Source: Lachnospiraceae bacterium (GTDB lineage: Bacteria; Bacillota; Clostridia; Lachnospirales; Lachnospiraceae). From it: DNA of 52,994 bases. Positions 25,288 through 32,299 of the stretch are shown here, in pieces (positions within the stretch are counted from its first letter, which is position 1; every line of letters begins with the position of its first letter). A program made the translations under genes and the position numbers. The stretch is from contig JAEEIV010000056.1 in NCBI GenBank assembly GCA_016281555.1, positions 1 through 52,994 of the forward strand. Direction: 5' to 3'. Below the pieces are notes generated by a model. The model was not told where the DNA came from and did not search any database. It saw only the letters and a list, made by a program, of their open reading frames with translations.

Positions 25288-25659
25288 ATGAATATTGCTG
25301 AAAAACTGTTGTTATTCTTGGAAACGTTCGATGTCACTATTTTGTTGGGCAATGTAAAAATTGAACGAGAGAATTTGAACGTAATCGTGATTGATGTGCT
25401 ATCATGGCTTAAACTCGAAAGAAAACGCGAGATATGGATTGAGCAAGGGCGGACGATTCAGCACCGGGCAATGTCATTAAATATGCAACATCAATGGTGT
25501 AAAGACTTGGTTAAACTGGTTCAAGAAGAACCGTGTTTCTCCGAGGTGTTTGTAATCGAGAGTGATATGCTGACGTTTCGCAATGACATCTCAGAGGAGT
25601 ATATTCATGAGGCGAGGAGAATTGCGTATGAAAGGTTCAATCCTTCGATAATGATCTGA
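25288..25659 (+). CDS. Probable immunity protein to the zincin module
   Basis: A 123-aa protein of unrecognised family, starting 13 bp after the toxin-like module with a strong AGGAGGGAG site. It is AT-rich like the toxin module and unlike the rest of the window. The sequence is charged, with a short hydrophobic strand (LNVIVIDVLSW) and no signal peptide. The tight toxin-then-small-gene order is the standard arrangement of polymorphic toxin and immunity pairs, which is the only basis for the call. It could also be an unrelated small cytoplasmic protein. Confidence 0.45.
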   Translation: MNIAEKLLLFLETFDVTILLGNVKIERENLNVIVIDVLSWLKLERKREIWIEQGRTIQHRAMSLNMQHQWCKDLVKLVQEEPCFSEVFVIESDMLTFRNDISEEYIHEARRIAYERFNPSIMI

Positions 25660-25696
25660 TTATTTCTTAATTTTTGAGTCTATTTTCCCGTTCTCG

Positions 25697-25705
25697 TGTT
25701 ATACT
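25697..25705 (+). promoter_or_regulatory. Extended -10 promoter of the oxidoreductase cluster
   Basis: TG-T-TATACT at 25697-25705 forms an extended -10. The nearest TTGAGT (25674-25679) is 20 bp away, too far for a standard -35. The GGAGGG ribosome site and ATG 25726 follow. Confidence 0.5.
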
Positions 25706-25725
25706 GTATTTGGAGGGTTACGATC

Positions 25726-26721
25726 ATGAAGACGAAAGCCATTGCATTTACCGCGCCGAAAACGGCGGAACTCATCGAAAAGGAAGTGCCGGAACTGCAA
25801 GCCGGACAGGTGCGCATCCGGACGGAGTACACCGTGGTGAGCGGCGGGACGGAGAAAGCGAATCTCTGTTTTTATAAAGATTTTCCGAAATTCCTCGGAT
25901 ACTGCGGCGTCGGATATGTGACCGAGATCGGAGAGGGCGTTGAGAGCGTGAAACCGGGCGACCGCGTGCTCGTGTATCACGGCATTCATGCGGCCGTCAA
26001 TACCGTTCCCGAAAAGAACGTGACCAAGGTCGAGGACGAATCGATCGATTCTTTGGATGCGCTCTTTGTCATCATGGCGTCAATGGGACTCGGGGGCGTC
26101 CGGAAACTCGCGCTCGAGGTCGGAGAATCCGCAATGGTGATGGGATTAGGACTCCTCGGCATCTTCGCCGTGGAATTCTGCCGCCTGTCCGGCGCCTGCC
26201 CCGTGATCGCAGCGGATCCGAACCCGAAACGGCGGGAACTTGCGCTCCGGCTCGGCGCGGATGCGGCGCTCGACCCGCTTTCACCGGATTTCAAGGAACA
26301 GGTGAAGGCGTTGACCGGCGGGAAAGGCGTCAATGTCTGCGTTGAAGTGACCGGCATTTCGGCGGCATTGAAGCAGGCCTTATCCTGCATGGCGCTTCGC
26401 GGACGGATCGCGCTCCTTGGCTGCACGCGGGTATCCGACTGCGCCATTGACTTTTATACGGAGGTCCACCGCCCGGGCATTACGCTGATCGGCGCGCACA
26501 ATTTCCTGCCGAGACGCCGGCTTGAGTCCGCGCCGGGCAACTGGACGCATCAGGACGACTGCAAGGCGATCCTGAAGCTCCTTTCCGCCGGGCGGATCGA
26601 AACGCGGCCGATACTTTCCCGGGTCATCAAACCGGAAGAGGCGCCGGAGATCTACCGGCAATTGTGCGAGGACCCGGAATTCCCGATGGGAACGGTATTT
26701 GATTGGAGGGACGAGACATGA
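25726..26721 (+). CDS. Medium-chain dehydrogenase (MDR, sugar/polyol type)
   Basis: A 331-aa medium-chain dehydrogenase/reductase. The N-terminal catalytic domain shows VSGGTEKANL and a GYCGVGYVTEIGEGVES core. The Rossmann part has the pattern GLGLLGIFAVEFCRLSGACP with DPNPKRRELALRLGADAA. The usual catalytic zinc ligands (GHE segment) and the structural four-Cys loop are not obvious, so it may be zinc-free or atypical. It overlaps the next Gfo/Idh gene by 4 bp; such pairs usually oxidise and reduce sugars, polyols or glycosides. The substrate cannot be named. Confidence 0.8.
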   Translation: MKTKAIAFTAPKTAELIEKEVPELQAGQVRIRTEYTVVSGGTEKANLCFYKDFPKFLGYCGVGYVTEIGEGVESVKPGDRVLVYHGIHAAVNTVPEKNVTKVEDESIDSLDALFVIMASMGLGGVRKLALEVGESAMVMGLGLLGIFAVEFCRLSGACPVIAADPNPKRRELALRLGADAALDPLSPDFKEQVKALTGGKGVNVCVEVTGISAALKQALSCMALRGRIALLGCTRVSDCAIDFYTEVHRPGITLIGAHNFLPRRRLESAPGNWTHQDDCKAILKLLSAGRIETRPILSRVIKPEEAPEIYRQLCEDPEFPMGTVFDWRDET

Positions 26722-27713
26722 TCAAGATCGGACAGATCGGCATCGGGCACAACCACGGCTCCGAGAAAATGAAGACCGTGCGGCGCCTTCCGGAACTTTT
26801 CGAAGTGATCGGCTATTCCGAGGAGAACGAGGAGTGGATCGAAAAGCGCGGCGGACTTGAAGTGTATCAGGGAATACCGCGTCTGACGGAGGACGAAGTC
26901 ATTGAGAAGAGTGACGCGATCCTCGTCGAAAAGGACGTCTGGAACCTGACGTCGGCAGCGAAGAAATGCGTGGACGCCGGCAAGCACATCCACATGGACA
27001 AACCGGCGAGCGGGACGCTCGAAGAGTTCAAGGCAATGCTTGACGTCGCCGAGAAGAAGCACCTCGTGGTGCAGATGGGCTATATGTACCGCTACAATCC
27101 GGCGGTGCTGATGGTGCTCGACTGGGTGAAGCAGGGCCGGCTCGGCGAGATCTATTCGATCAATGCGGAGATGAGCACCTGTCACGACGAGGAATTCCGT
27201 CGCTGGCTCGGCCATTACAACGGCGGGATCCAGTACATCCTCGGCTCGCACATGGTGGACCTCATCGTCTACCTCATGGGAAAGCCGGACAAGGTCACGT
27301 CGTTCTTAAAGCATACCGGGAAGGGCGGGATCGACATTCCCGACAACAACCTCTCGGTGCTGGAGTACGGGAATTCATTGGCGCGCGTCTTCGTTTCCTC
27401 GGTGGAAGTGGACGGTCATACCCGCCGTCAGTTCTCGGTTTCCGGCAGTCTCGGAACGGCTGAGATCTGGCCGATGGAACCGCCGGTCCTGACCTGGTCC
27501 GATTTGACGATCGCGACCAATCCCTTCCAGAACCACCGCATCACGGTGCCGGTAGAGCCGAACGGCCGCCGCTACGAGCTGATGCTGAAGGAGTTTTACG
27601 AATACATTCAGGGGACGAAAGAGAACCCCTATACCTATGCCCACGACTACGCCGTGCAGGAAGTCCTGGCAGAAATGGTCGGCGGGATCCGCGCATCAGC
27701 CGAGATTCTGTAA
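26718..27713 (+). CDS. Gfo/Idh/MocA family oxidoreductase
   Basis: A 331-aa NAD(P)-dependent oxidoreductase. The N-terminal Rossmann start is IKIGQIGIGHNHGSEKM, and the family EKP-type motif appears as HIHMDKPASG (D-K-P variant). The C-terminal alpha/beta domain carries GGIQYILGSHMVDLIVYLMG with a likely catalytic His. The family reduces or oxidises inositols, sugars and amino-sugar derivatives in the cytoplasm. It is translationally coupled to the MDR gene (ATGA overlap). The GHNH replacing the usual GxGxxG glycine pattern is notable and could alter cofactor handling. Confidence 0.85.
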   Translation: MIKIGQIGIGHNHGSEKMKTVRRLPELFEVIGYSEENEEWIEKRGGLEVYQGIPRLTEDEVIEKSDAILVEKDVWNLTSAAKKCVDAGKHIHMDKPASGTLEEFKAMLDVAEKKHLVVQMGYMYRYNPAVLMVLDWVKQGRLGEIYSINAEMSTCHDEEFRRWLGHYNGGIQYILGSHMVDLIVYLMGKPDKVTSFLKHTGKGGIDIPDNNLSVLEYGNSLARVFVSSVEVDGHTRRQFSVSGSLGTAEIWPMEPPVLTWSDLTIATNPFQNHRITVPVEPNGRRYELMLKEFYEYIQGTKENPYTYAHDYAVQEVLAEMVGGIRASAEIL

Positions 27714-27770
27714 AGGGTAAGAAACGACAGGAACACCGCCGGCAGCGGAGGGACAGAGAGGAGAGCAGGA

Positions 27771-28787
27771 ATGAACGAACGCGTATTGGTGCTTGGCTCG
27801 ACCGGAGCCATGGGAAGTTATCTGGTGCCGTATCTTTTGGAGATGGGGTATCGCGTGACGGCGGTGTCGTTGGACGACGAAAAACCGCTGTCCGACCGGA
27901 TGGAGTGTCTGAAGGGCAATGCCCACGACCCCTCCTTCCTGGTGCCGCTCGTTGAGCAGAACTTCGACGGGATCGTGAATTTCATGAGCTACGGCAAGTA
28001 TCCGTTCCGGGACGTCATGCCGCTCTTCCTCGATCACACGGATCACTACATTTTCCTTTCCTCCTGCCGCGTTTACGCGAATGAGGAGATCCCGGTCCGC
28101 GAGTCCTCGCCGCGACTTCTCGACGTTTCCACGGACAAGGCATTGCTCGCTTCCAACGATTACTGCATTCACAAGGCGAAAGCGGAGAACCTGCTCGCCT
28201 TTTCCGAGAGAGACAACTGGACCATCGTGCGGCCCGCCACGATCCTGTCGAGGCGGTGCTTCAAACTGGTGACGCTGGAAGAACCGAACACGATCGGCAG
28301 AGCGCGGCGCGGAAAGAAGACGGTATTGCCGATCCAGGCGAAAGAAAAGCCGGCGACGCTCAGTTGGGCCGGCGACGTGTCGTTAGAGATCGCAAAATTG
28401 TTGTTCAATGAGAAAGCGAAACGGGAAGCGTTCAGCGTCTGCTCGGCGGAACACCGCACCTGGGGCGAGATCACGGACTGGTATCATGAATTCTGCGGGC
28501 TCGAGCCGGTCTGGGTGGACAAGGAAGATTATCTTCGGATCATTCAGCCGGAAATCGAGACGAAACCCGGCGCGAGATGGCAGCTGGAGTATGCCCGGAT
28601 GTTTGACCGGATCACCGACAACAGCAAGGTGCTTTCCGTTACCGGCTTGAAGCAGGAAAACATGAAGCCGATGAGGCAGGCCCTGAAGGAAATGTTCGAC
28701 GCATTGCCCTTGGATGCGGTCATCCCGGAGGACGGGATCGGGCAAAGAATGGACGAATATCTGGCCGCGCGGGGAGAGAACGTATGA
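27771..28787 (+). CDS. NAD-dependent epimerase/dehydratase (extended SDR)
   Basis: A 338-aa extended short-chain dehydrogenase. The glycine motif GSTGAMGSYL lies near the start, the catalytic region shows FLSSCRVY and DYCIHKAKAENLLAF (Y-x3-K), and WTIVRPATIL is typical of nucleotide-sugar epimerase-like SDRs. The substrate could be a nucleotide sugar or a free sugar derivative. GAGAGGAGAG precedes ATG 27771, 58 bp after the Gfo/Idh gene, and the 3' end overlaps the next gene by 4 bp. It is probably part of one pathway with the MDR and Gfo/Idh enzymes. Confidence 0.82.
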   Translation: MNERVLVLGSTGAMGSYLVPYLLEMGYRVTAVSLDDEKPLSDRMECLKGNAHDPSFLVPLVEQNFDGIVNFMSYGKYPFRDVMPLFLDHTDHYIFLSSCRVYANEEIPVRESSPRLLDVSTDKALLASNDYCIHKAKAENLLAFSERDNWTIVRPATILSRRCFKLVTLEEPNTIGRARRGKKTVLPIQAKEKPATLSWAGDVSLEIAKLLFNEKAKREAFSVCSAEHRTWGEITDWYHEFCGLEPVWVDKEDYLRIIQPEIETKPGARWQLEYARMFDRITDNSKVLSVTGLKQENMKPMRQALKEMFDALPLDAVIPEDGIGQRMDEYLAARGENV

Positions 28788-29758
28788 AAGCGACTCTGGT
28801 GAATGAAGCGAAAGACCTCGTCTGGAGCGAGGTGCCGATGCCGGTGATCCGGGACAATGAAGTGTTGGTGAAAGTGCATGCCGCCGGTGTGAACCGGGCG
28901 GACCTTTTGCAGCGGGAAGGGAAGTATCCGCCGCCGGCCGGCTGTCCCGAATGGATGGGACTGGAGATCGCCGGAGAGGTCGTCGAAACCGGGGCCGAGG
29001 TCAATGAATGGAAAACCGGCGACCGGGTCTGCGCCCTGCTCGGCGGCGGCGGGTATGCGGAATACGCGGCGGTCCGGCACGACCATCTGATGCCGGTGCC
29101 GGAGGGACTGTCGATGGAGGAGGCGGCGGCATTGCCGGAGGCGTGCGCGACGTCGTATCTCAATCTGTTCCGGGAGGGGCACCTCCGGGCGGGGCAGACC
29201 GTGTTCATCCCGGCCGGGAAAAGCGGGCTCGCGTCGTTTGCGATCCCGATGGCGAAGGCGTTCGGCGCGCGCGTGATCACGACGGTCCGCTCCGATGAAG
29301 CGAAAGAAAAGGTCCGGCCGCTCGGGGCGGACCGGATCCTGAATTCAAAAACGGAAGACGTGGCGGCGGCGCTCGCCGAAGAAGAGAGGAACGGGACGCC
29401 GGTCGCGGTCGCGATGGACTGTCTTTCCGGCGAACTCATCGGACAGTGCCTGCCGTATATGGCGCGCGGCGGCTATTGGGTCGTGATCTCGACGTTGGCC
29501 GGCACCGAAACGACGGTGCCGCTTCGCGCACTGCTGACCCGGGGGTTGCACCTCGTCGGCAGCATGCTCCGGAACCGCACGCCGGAATACAAGGCCGAAC
29601 TGCTTTCCGAACTCGTGAAAGTCGTCTGGCCGAAGATCGAATCCGGCGCGATCCGGCCGCCCATTGACCGGGTCATTCCGATCGAAAAAGCGGCGGAAGC
29701 ACATGCCGTATTGCAGCGCTCGGAAAACGTCGGCAAAGTCGTGCTTCGCATTTGCTGA
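28784..29758 (+). CDS. Quinone-oxidoreductase-like MDR protein
   Basis: A 324-aa zinc-free MDR enzyme of the NADPH:quinone oxidoreductase (QOR/PIG3) group. It shows AGVNRADLLQREGKYPPP, GLEIAGEVVETGAEV, GDRVCALLGGGGYAEYAAV and LPEACATSYLNLF, all hallmarks of this group. It probably reduces quinones or enones with NADPH. It is coupled to the epimerase gene by ATGA and followed by a strong terminator, closing the four-gene unit. Length and motifs are normal. Confidence 0.88.
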   Translation: MKATLVNEAKDLVWSEVPMPVIRDNEVLVKVHAAGVNRADLLQREGKYPPPAGCPEWMGLEIAGEVVETGAEVNEWKTGDRVCALLGGGGYAEYAAVRHDHLMPVPEGLSMEEAAALPEACATSYLNLFREGHLRAGQTVFIPAGKSGLASFAIPMAKAFGARVITTVRSDEAKEKVRPLGADRILNSKTEDVAAALAEEERNGTPVAVAMDCLSGELIGQCLPYMARGGYWVVISTLAGTETTVPLRALLTRGLHLVGSMLRNRTPEYKAELLSELVKVVWPKIESGAIRPPIDRVIPIEKAAEAHAVLQRSENVGKVVLRIC

Positions 29759-29786
29759 TCAACGAAAAAAGCGGAGTAAAACAAAG

Positions 29787-29815
29787 GACGGCAGTCAACG
29801 GCTGCCGTCTTTTTT
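29787..29815 (+). terminator. Terminator between the oxidoreductase cluster and iscR
   Basis: The 8-bp stem GACGGCAG / CTGCCGTC (29787-29794 and 29802-29809) is followed by six T to 29815 on the plus strand. The same hairpin overlaps the 3' end of the convergent iscR gene and may also stop that transcript, though its T-run on that side is broken. Confidence 0.8.
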
Positions 29816-30208
29816 GATGAGGTCGCTCAGGTGTTTTCCGAAAAAGAAATCGTGAGTCATCTGATCGTATTCCGCCCACAAGGGAAGCGACTGGCAGACC
29901 GAAGCCCTCGGGCAGGGGATCGCGCCGTGCTCCAGACAGGCCACCGTGGCCAATGACCCTTCCATCAATTCCAGGATCTCGCCGACGGAGTATTCCTCCG
30001 GTTTCCGGCAGAGTTTGTAGCCGCCGCCCTTCCCGCTCGCGCCGGAGATCAGGCCGCCGTTCACCATCTCTTTTACGATGATCTCCAAATACTTCTTTGA
30101 AATCTCCTGCCGCGCGGCAATGTCCTTCAGCGGAACGTAATTGCCGTCGCTGTGTTCGGCCAGGTCGATCATTACGCGGATCGCATATCTGCCTCTCGTT
30201 GAAATCAT
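29795..30208 (-). CDS. iscR: Rrf2 family regulator, IscR-like (Fe-S sensing)
   Basis: A 137-aa winged-helix regulator. The N-terminal MISTRGRYAIRVMIDLAEH, then ISKKYLEIIVKEMVNGGLI and SGASGKGGGYKL form the Rrf2 DNA-binding part. Three cysteines C91, C99 and C105 (CLEHGAIPCPRASVC) match the [2Fe-2S] ligands of IscR in position, so Fe-S sensing is likely. It faces iscS across a shared promoter region with ACCTAT/ATAGGT operators, and the metY promoter carries a related site. It may combine IscR and CymR (cysteine) roles. ATG 30208 follows GGGAGGAGC; upstream in-frame codons are not needed. Confidence 0.9.
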   Translation of the reverse strand: MISTRGRYAIRVMIDLAEHSDGNYVPLKDIAARQEISKKYLEIIVKEMVNGGLISGASGKGGGYKLCRKPEEYSVGEILELMEGSLATVACLEHGAIPCPRASVCQSLPLWAEYDQMTHDFFFGKHLSDLIKKDGSR

Positions 30209-30285
30209 AGTGCTCCTCCCAGCCCGAGAACCATTTCCCCGCACGGAAACCGCAGGGGTCCAAGGCGTTCAACCGTCATAACGTT

Positions 30286-30314
30286 ATTATACAGTAGGTA
30301 AATAGGTAAATCAA
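30286..30314 (-). promoter_or_regulatory. iscR promoter with operator in the spacer
   Basis: Minus strand: -35 TTGATT (30314-30309), 17-bp spacer, -10 TATAAT (30291-30286). The spacer contains two tandem TACCTA units, the same half-site as in the iscS and metY operators. This suggests autoregulation. Confidence 0.75.
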
Positions 30315-30326
30315 GAAAAAGATTAC

Positions 30327-30364
30327 ATTTACCTATTGACACGATAGGTAAATAGGCGTATATT
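30327..30364 (+). promoter_or_regulatory. iscS promoter with palindromic Rrf2 operator
   Basis: The -35 TTGACA (30336-30341), 17-bp spacer and -10 TATATT (30359-30364) form a near-consensus promoter. A perfect palindrome with 10-bp arms, ATTTACCTAT (30327-30336) and ATAGGTAAAT (30344-30353), separated by 7 bp, covers the -35 and spacer. Binding would block polymerase. Confidence 0.85.
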
Positions 30365-30397
30365 ATTGTCGGAATCAGAAGAAAGGATTTTTGAATC

Positions 30398-31582
30398 ATG
30401 ATTTACGCGGACAATGCGGCAACTACAAAGATGAGCAGCGCAGCCATTCAGACGATGACTTCTCTCCTGAATGAAACGTGGGGAAATCCGTCGAGCCTGT
30501 ATCTGCACGGCCAGAAGGCGAAAGAAGTGCTGGAAAAGGCGAGAGAGGACGTTGCTTCCCTGATCGGCGCATCTCCGAGAGAAATCATCTTTACGTCAGG
30601 CGGGAGCGAAGCGGACAATCAGGCCATCCGCTCCGCCGCAACGATCGGAAAGAAGAACGGAAAGACGCACATCATCTCCTCCGCCTTTGAGCACCATGCG
30701 GTGCTGCATACATTGGAAGCTTTGAAAAAGGAGGGATTTGAAGTCACCCTTCTCAACGTGCATGAAAACGGCCTGGTCGTTCCTGCGGAAGTTGAGGCGG
30801 CCATCCGGGAGGACACCTGCCTGGTGACAATCATGTACGCGAACAACGAGATCGGCACGATCCAGCCGATCCGGGAAATCGGCGAGATCTGCCGGAGAAA
30901 AGGCGTGCTGTTTCATACGGACGCCGTTCAGGCGATCGGGCACGTCCCCGTCAACGTCGAAGAGGAGTGCATTGACCTGCTTTCGGCGTCGGCGCACAAG
31001 TTCCACGGGCCGAAAGGCGTCGGTTTTCTCTACGCGAAGAAGGGCATAAGGCTGACCAACCTGATCGAGGGCGGCGCGCAGGAGCGGGGAAAACGCGCGG
31101 GGACCGAAAACGTCCCGGGGATCGCGGCAATGGCGACGGCGCTCAAGGAAGCGGTCGCAGAAATGGGCCAAAACGCAGCGCATCTTACGAAGATGAGAGA
31201 CCGTCTGATCGCGGGCTTGAGTGAGATCCCGCATTCTGCACTGAACGGGGATCCGGTGCGAAGACTGCCCGGAAACGTGAACTTCTGCTTTGAGGGGATC
31301 GAGGGAGAGTCATTGCTGCTGCTTCTGGACGACAAAGGCATTGCGGCGTCTTCCGGCAGCGCCTGCACCTCCGGGTCGCTGGACCCGAGCCACGTACTGC
31401 TGGCGATCGGAAGAGTTCACGACGTGGCGCACGGCTCGCTCCGGCTCAGCATCGGCGAGGACATTACGGAACAAGAAGCGGACTATATCATTCGGTCGGT
31501 CAGTGAAGTTGTGGAATATTTACGTGGCTTTTCTCCGGTCTGGAGAGACCTCATGGCCGGCAAAAAACCGTTTATTTTGTAA
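30398..31582 (+). CDS. iscS: Cysteine desulfurase (IscS/NifS)
   Basis: A 394-aa PLP enzyme that removes sulfur from cysteine and passes it as persulfide to the scaffold protein. Key features are YADNAATT at the start, FTSGGSEADNQAI, HTDAVQAIGH, the PLP lysine K201 in SAHKFHGPKG and the sulfur-accepting C323 in SSGSACTSGSLDPSHVL, whose long loop suggests an IscS/NifS rather than SufS form. ATG 30398 follows GAAAGGA. iscU lies 13 bp downstream, and the operator palindrome upstream suggests repression when Fe-S clusters are abundant. Confidence 0.95.
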   Translation: MIYADNAATTKMSSAAIQTMTSLLNETWGNPSSLYLHGQKAKEVLEKAREDVASLIGASPREIIFTSGGSEADNQAIRSAATIGKKNGKTHIISSAFEHHAVLHTLEALKKEGFEVTLLNVHENGLVVPAEVEAAIREDTCLVTIMYANNEIGTIQPIREIGEICRRKGVLFHTDAVQAIGHVPVNVEEECIDLLSASAHKFHGPKGVGFLYAKKGIRLTNLIEGGAQERGKRAGTENVPGIAAMATALKEAVAEMGQNAAHLTKMRDRLIAGLSEIPHSALNGDPVRRLPGNVNFCFEGIEGESLLLLLDDKGIAASSGSACTSGSLDPSHVLLAIGRVHDVAHGSLRLSIGEDITEQEADYIIRSVSEVVEYLRGFSPVWRDLMAGKKPFIL

Positions 31583-31595
31583 GGAGGATCAGACC

Positions 31596-31979
31596 ATGGC
31601 ATTATACAGTGAAAAAGTGATGGATCACTTCCGCAACCCGCGGAACGTCGGCGTGATCGAAGACGCCAACGGGATCGGAGAAGTCGGAAACGCGAAGTGC
31701 GGCGACATCATGAAGATGTACCTGAAGATCGAGGACGGCATCGTGCAGGACGTGAAGTTTGAAACCTTCGGCTGCGGCAGCGCCATTGCGTCCAGCTCGA
31801 TGGCGACGGAACTGATCAAGGGGAAGCCTCTCAGTGAAGTGAAGGAGTTGACGAACAAGGCGGTCGCGGAGGCGTTGGACGGCCTTCCGGATTACAAAAT
31901 GCATTGCAGCGTATTGGCGGAAGAGGCGATTCAGGCCGCATTGGAAGATTATCAGAAAAGGACAGGAAAAGAAATTTGA
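31596..31979 (+). CDS. iscU: Fe-S cluster scaffold protein IscU/NifU-type
   Basis: A 127-aa scaffold that assembles [2Fe-2S]/[4Fe-4S] clusters with sulfur from IscS. The N-terminus YSEKVMDHFRNPRNVG is diagnostic, and the three ligand cysteines are C35 (AKCGD), C60 (GCGSA) and C104 (MHCSV). It lacks the extra C-terminal domain of full NifU. AAGGAGGATC precedes ATG 31596. No hscA/hscB/fdx genes follow, as usual in Clostridia. The metY promoter begins a few bases after the stop. Confidence 0.95.
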   Translation: MALYSEKVMDHFRNPRNVGVIEDANGIGEVGNAKCGDIMKMYLKIEDGIVQDVKFETFGCGSAIASSSMATELIKGKPLSEVKELTNKAVAEALDGLPDYKMHCSVLAEEAIQAALEDYQKRTGKEI

Positions 31980-31984
31980 AAAAA

Positions 31985-32017
31985 CCTATTGACATAGTAG
32001 GTAAATGATGATATAGT
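31985..32017 (+). promoter_or_regulatory. metY-cysK promoter with Rrf2-type operator
   Basis: The -35 TTGACA (31989-31994), 17-bp spacer and -10 TATAGT (32012-32017) are near consensus. ACCTAT (31985-31990) and GTAGGTAAAT (31998-32007) form an imperfect version of the iscS operator in the same position, which places metY-cysK in the iscR regulon. Confidence 0.8.
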
Positions 32018-32049
32018 ATGACCATCCTGTAAGGAAGGAGGCGAACGCA

Positions 32050-32175
32050 ATGACCTTGGCACAAGTGAAGAGACAGAATGAAAAGATGTGTTGTCGAATG
32101 CAGCACTCCCGGGCATGTATGATGGCCGGGACGGTCGTTTTTGATTGCGTCCGCCCCCTTATAAGTCGAAACTGA
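32050..32175 (+). CDS. Cys/Met-rich leader peptide ahead of metY
   Basis: A 41-codon reading frame follows a strong AAGGAAGGAGG site at 32031-32041. Of 41 residues, 4 are Cys (positions 14, 15, 23, 33) and 5 are Met, including a Cys-Cys pair in EKMCCRMQHSRACMM. It lies between the promoter and metY, a sulfur-amino-acid gene, and its coding region includes one arm of a candidate antiterminator. It probably acts as a sensor whose translation reports Cys or Met supply. It has no resemblance to a functional protein domain. Confidence 0.6.
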   Translation: MTLAQVKRQNEKMCCRMQHSRACMMAGTVVFDCVRPLISRN

Positions 32176-32241
32176 TACGTAAGCTCACAGTTCGATCGCC
32201 AGTTGCCCGGGAGTTTGTTTTCAGAATTTCCGGGCAATTTT
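32105..32241 (+). promoter_or_regulatory. Candidate transcription attenuator of metY-cysK
   Basis: Arm A (32105-32115, ACTCCCGGGCA, inside the leader peptide) is perfectly complementary over 11 bp to arm C (32204-32214, TGCCCGGGAGT). Arm C also pairs as TTGCCCGG (32203-32210) with arm D, CCGGGCAA (32230-32237), which is followed by TTTT and so forms a terminator. Arm A can also pair weakly with 32126-32131. A:C and C:D are mutually exclusive, the logic of an attenuator. The T-run is short. Confidence 0.55.
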
Positions 32242-32299
32242 CTACCCGGACCGGGGCGTTCAGACGCTGCAAACAAGTTCAGCAAAGGAGACTTGCATC

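Noticed and set aside
31980-32299. SAM riboswitch (S-box) before metY
   Set aside because: The expected S-box conserved core is missing. The leader peptide and paired arms explain the region better.
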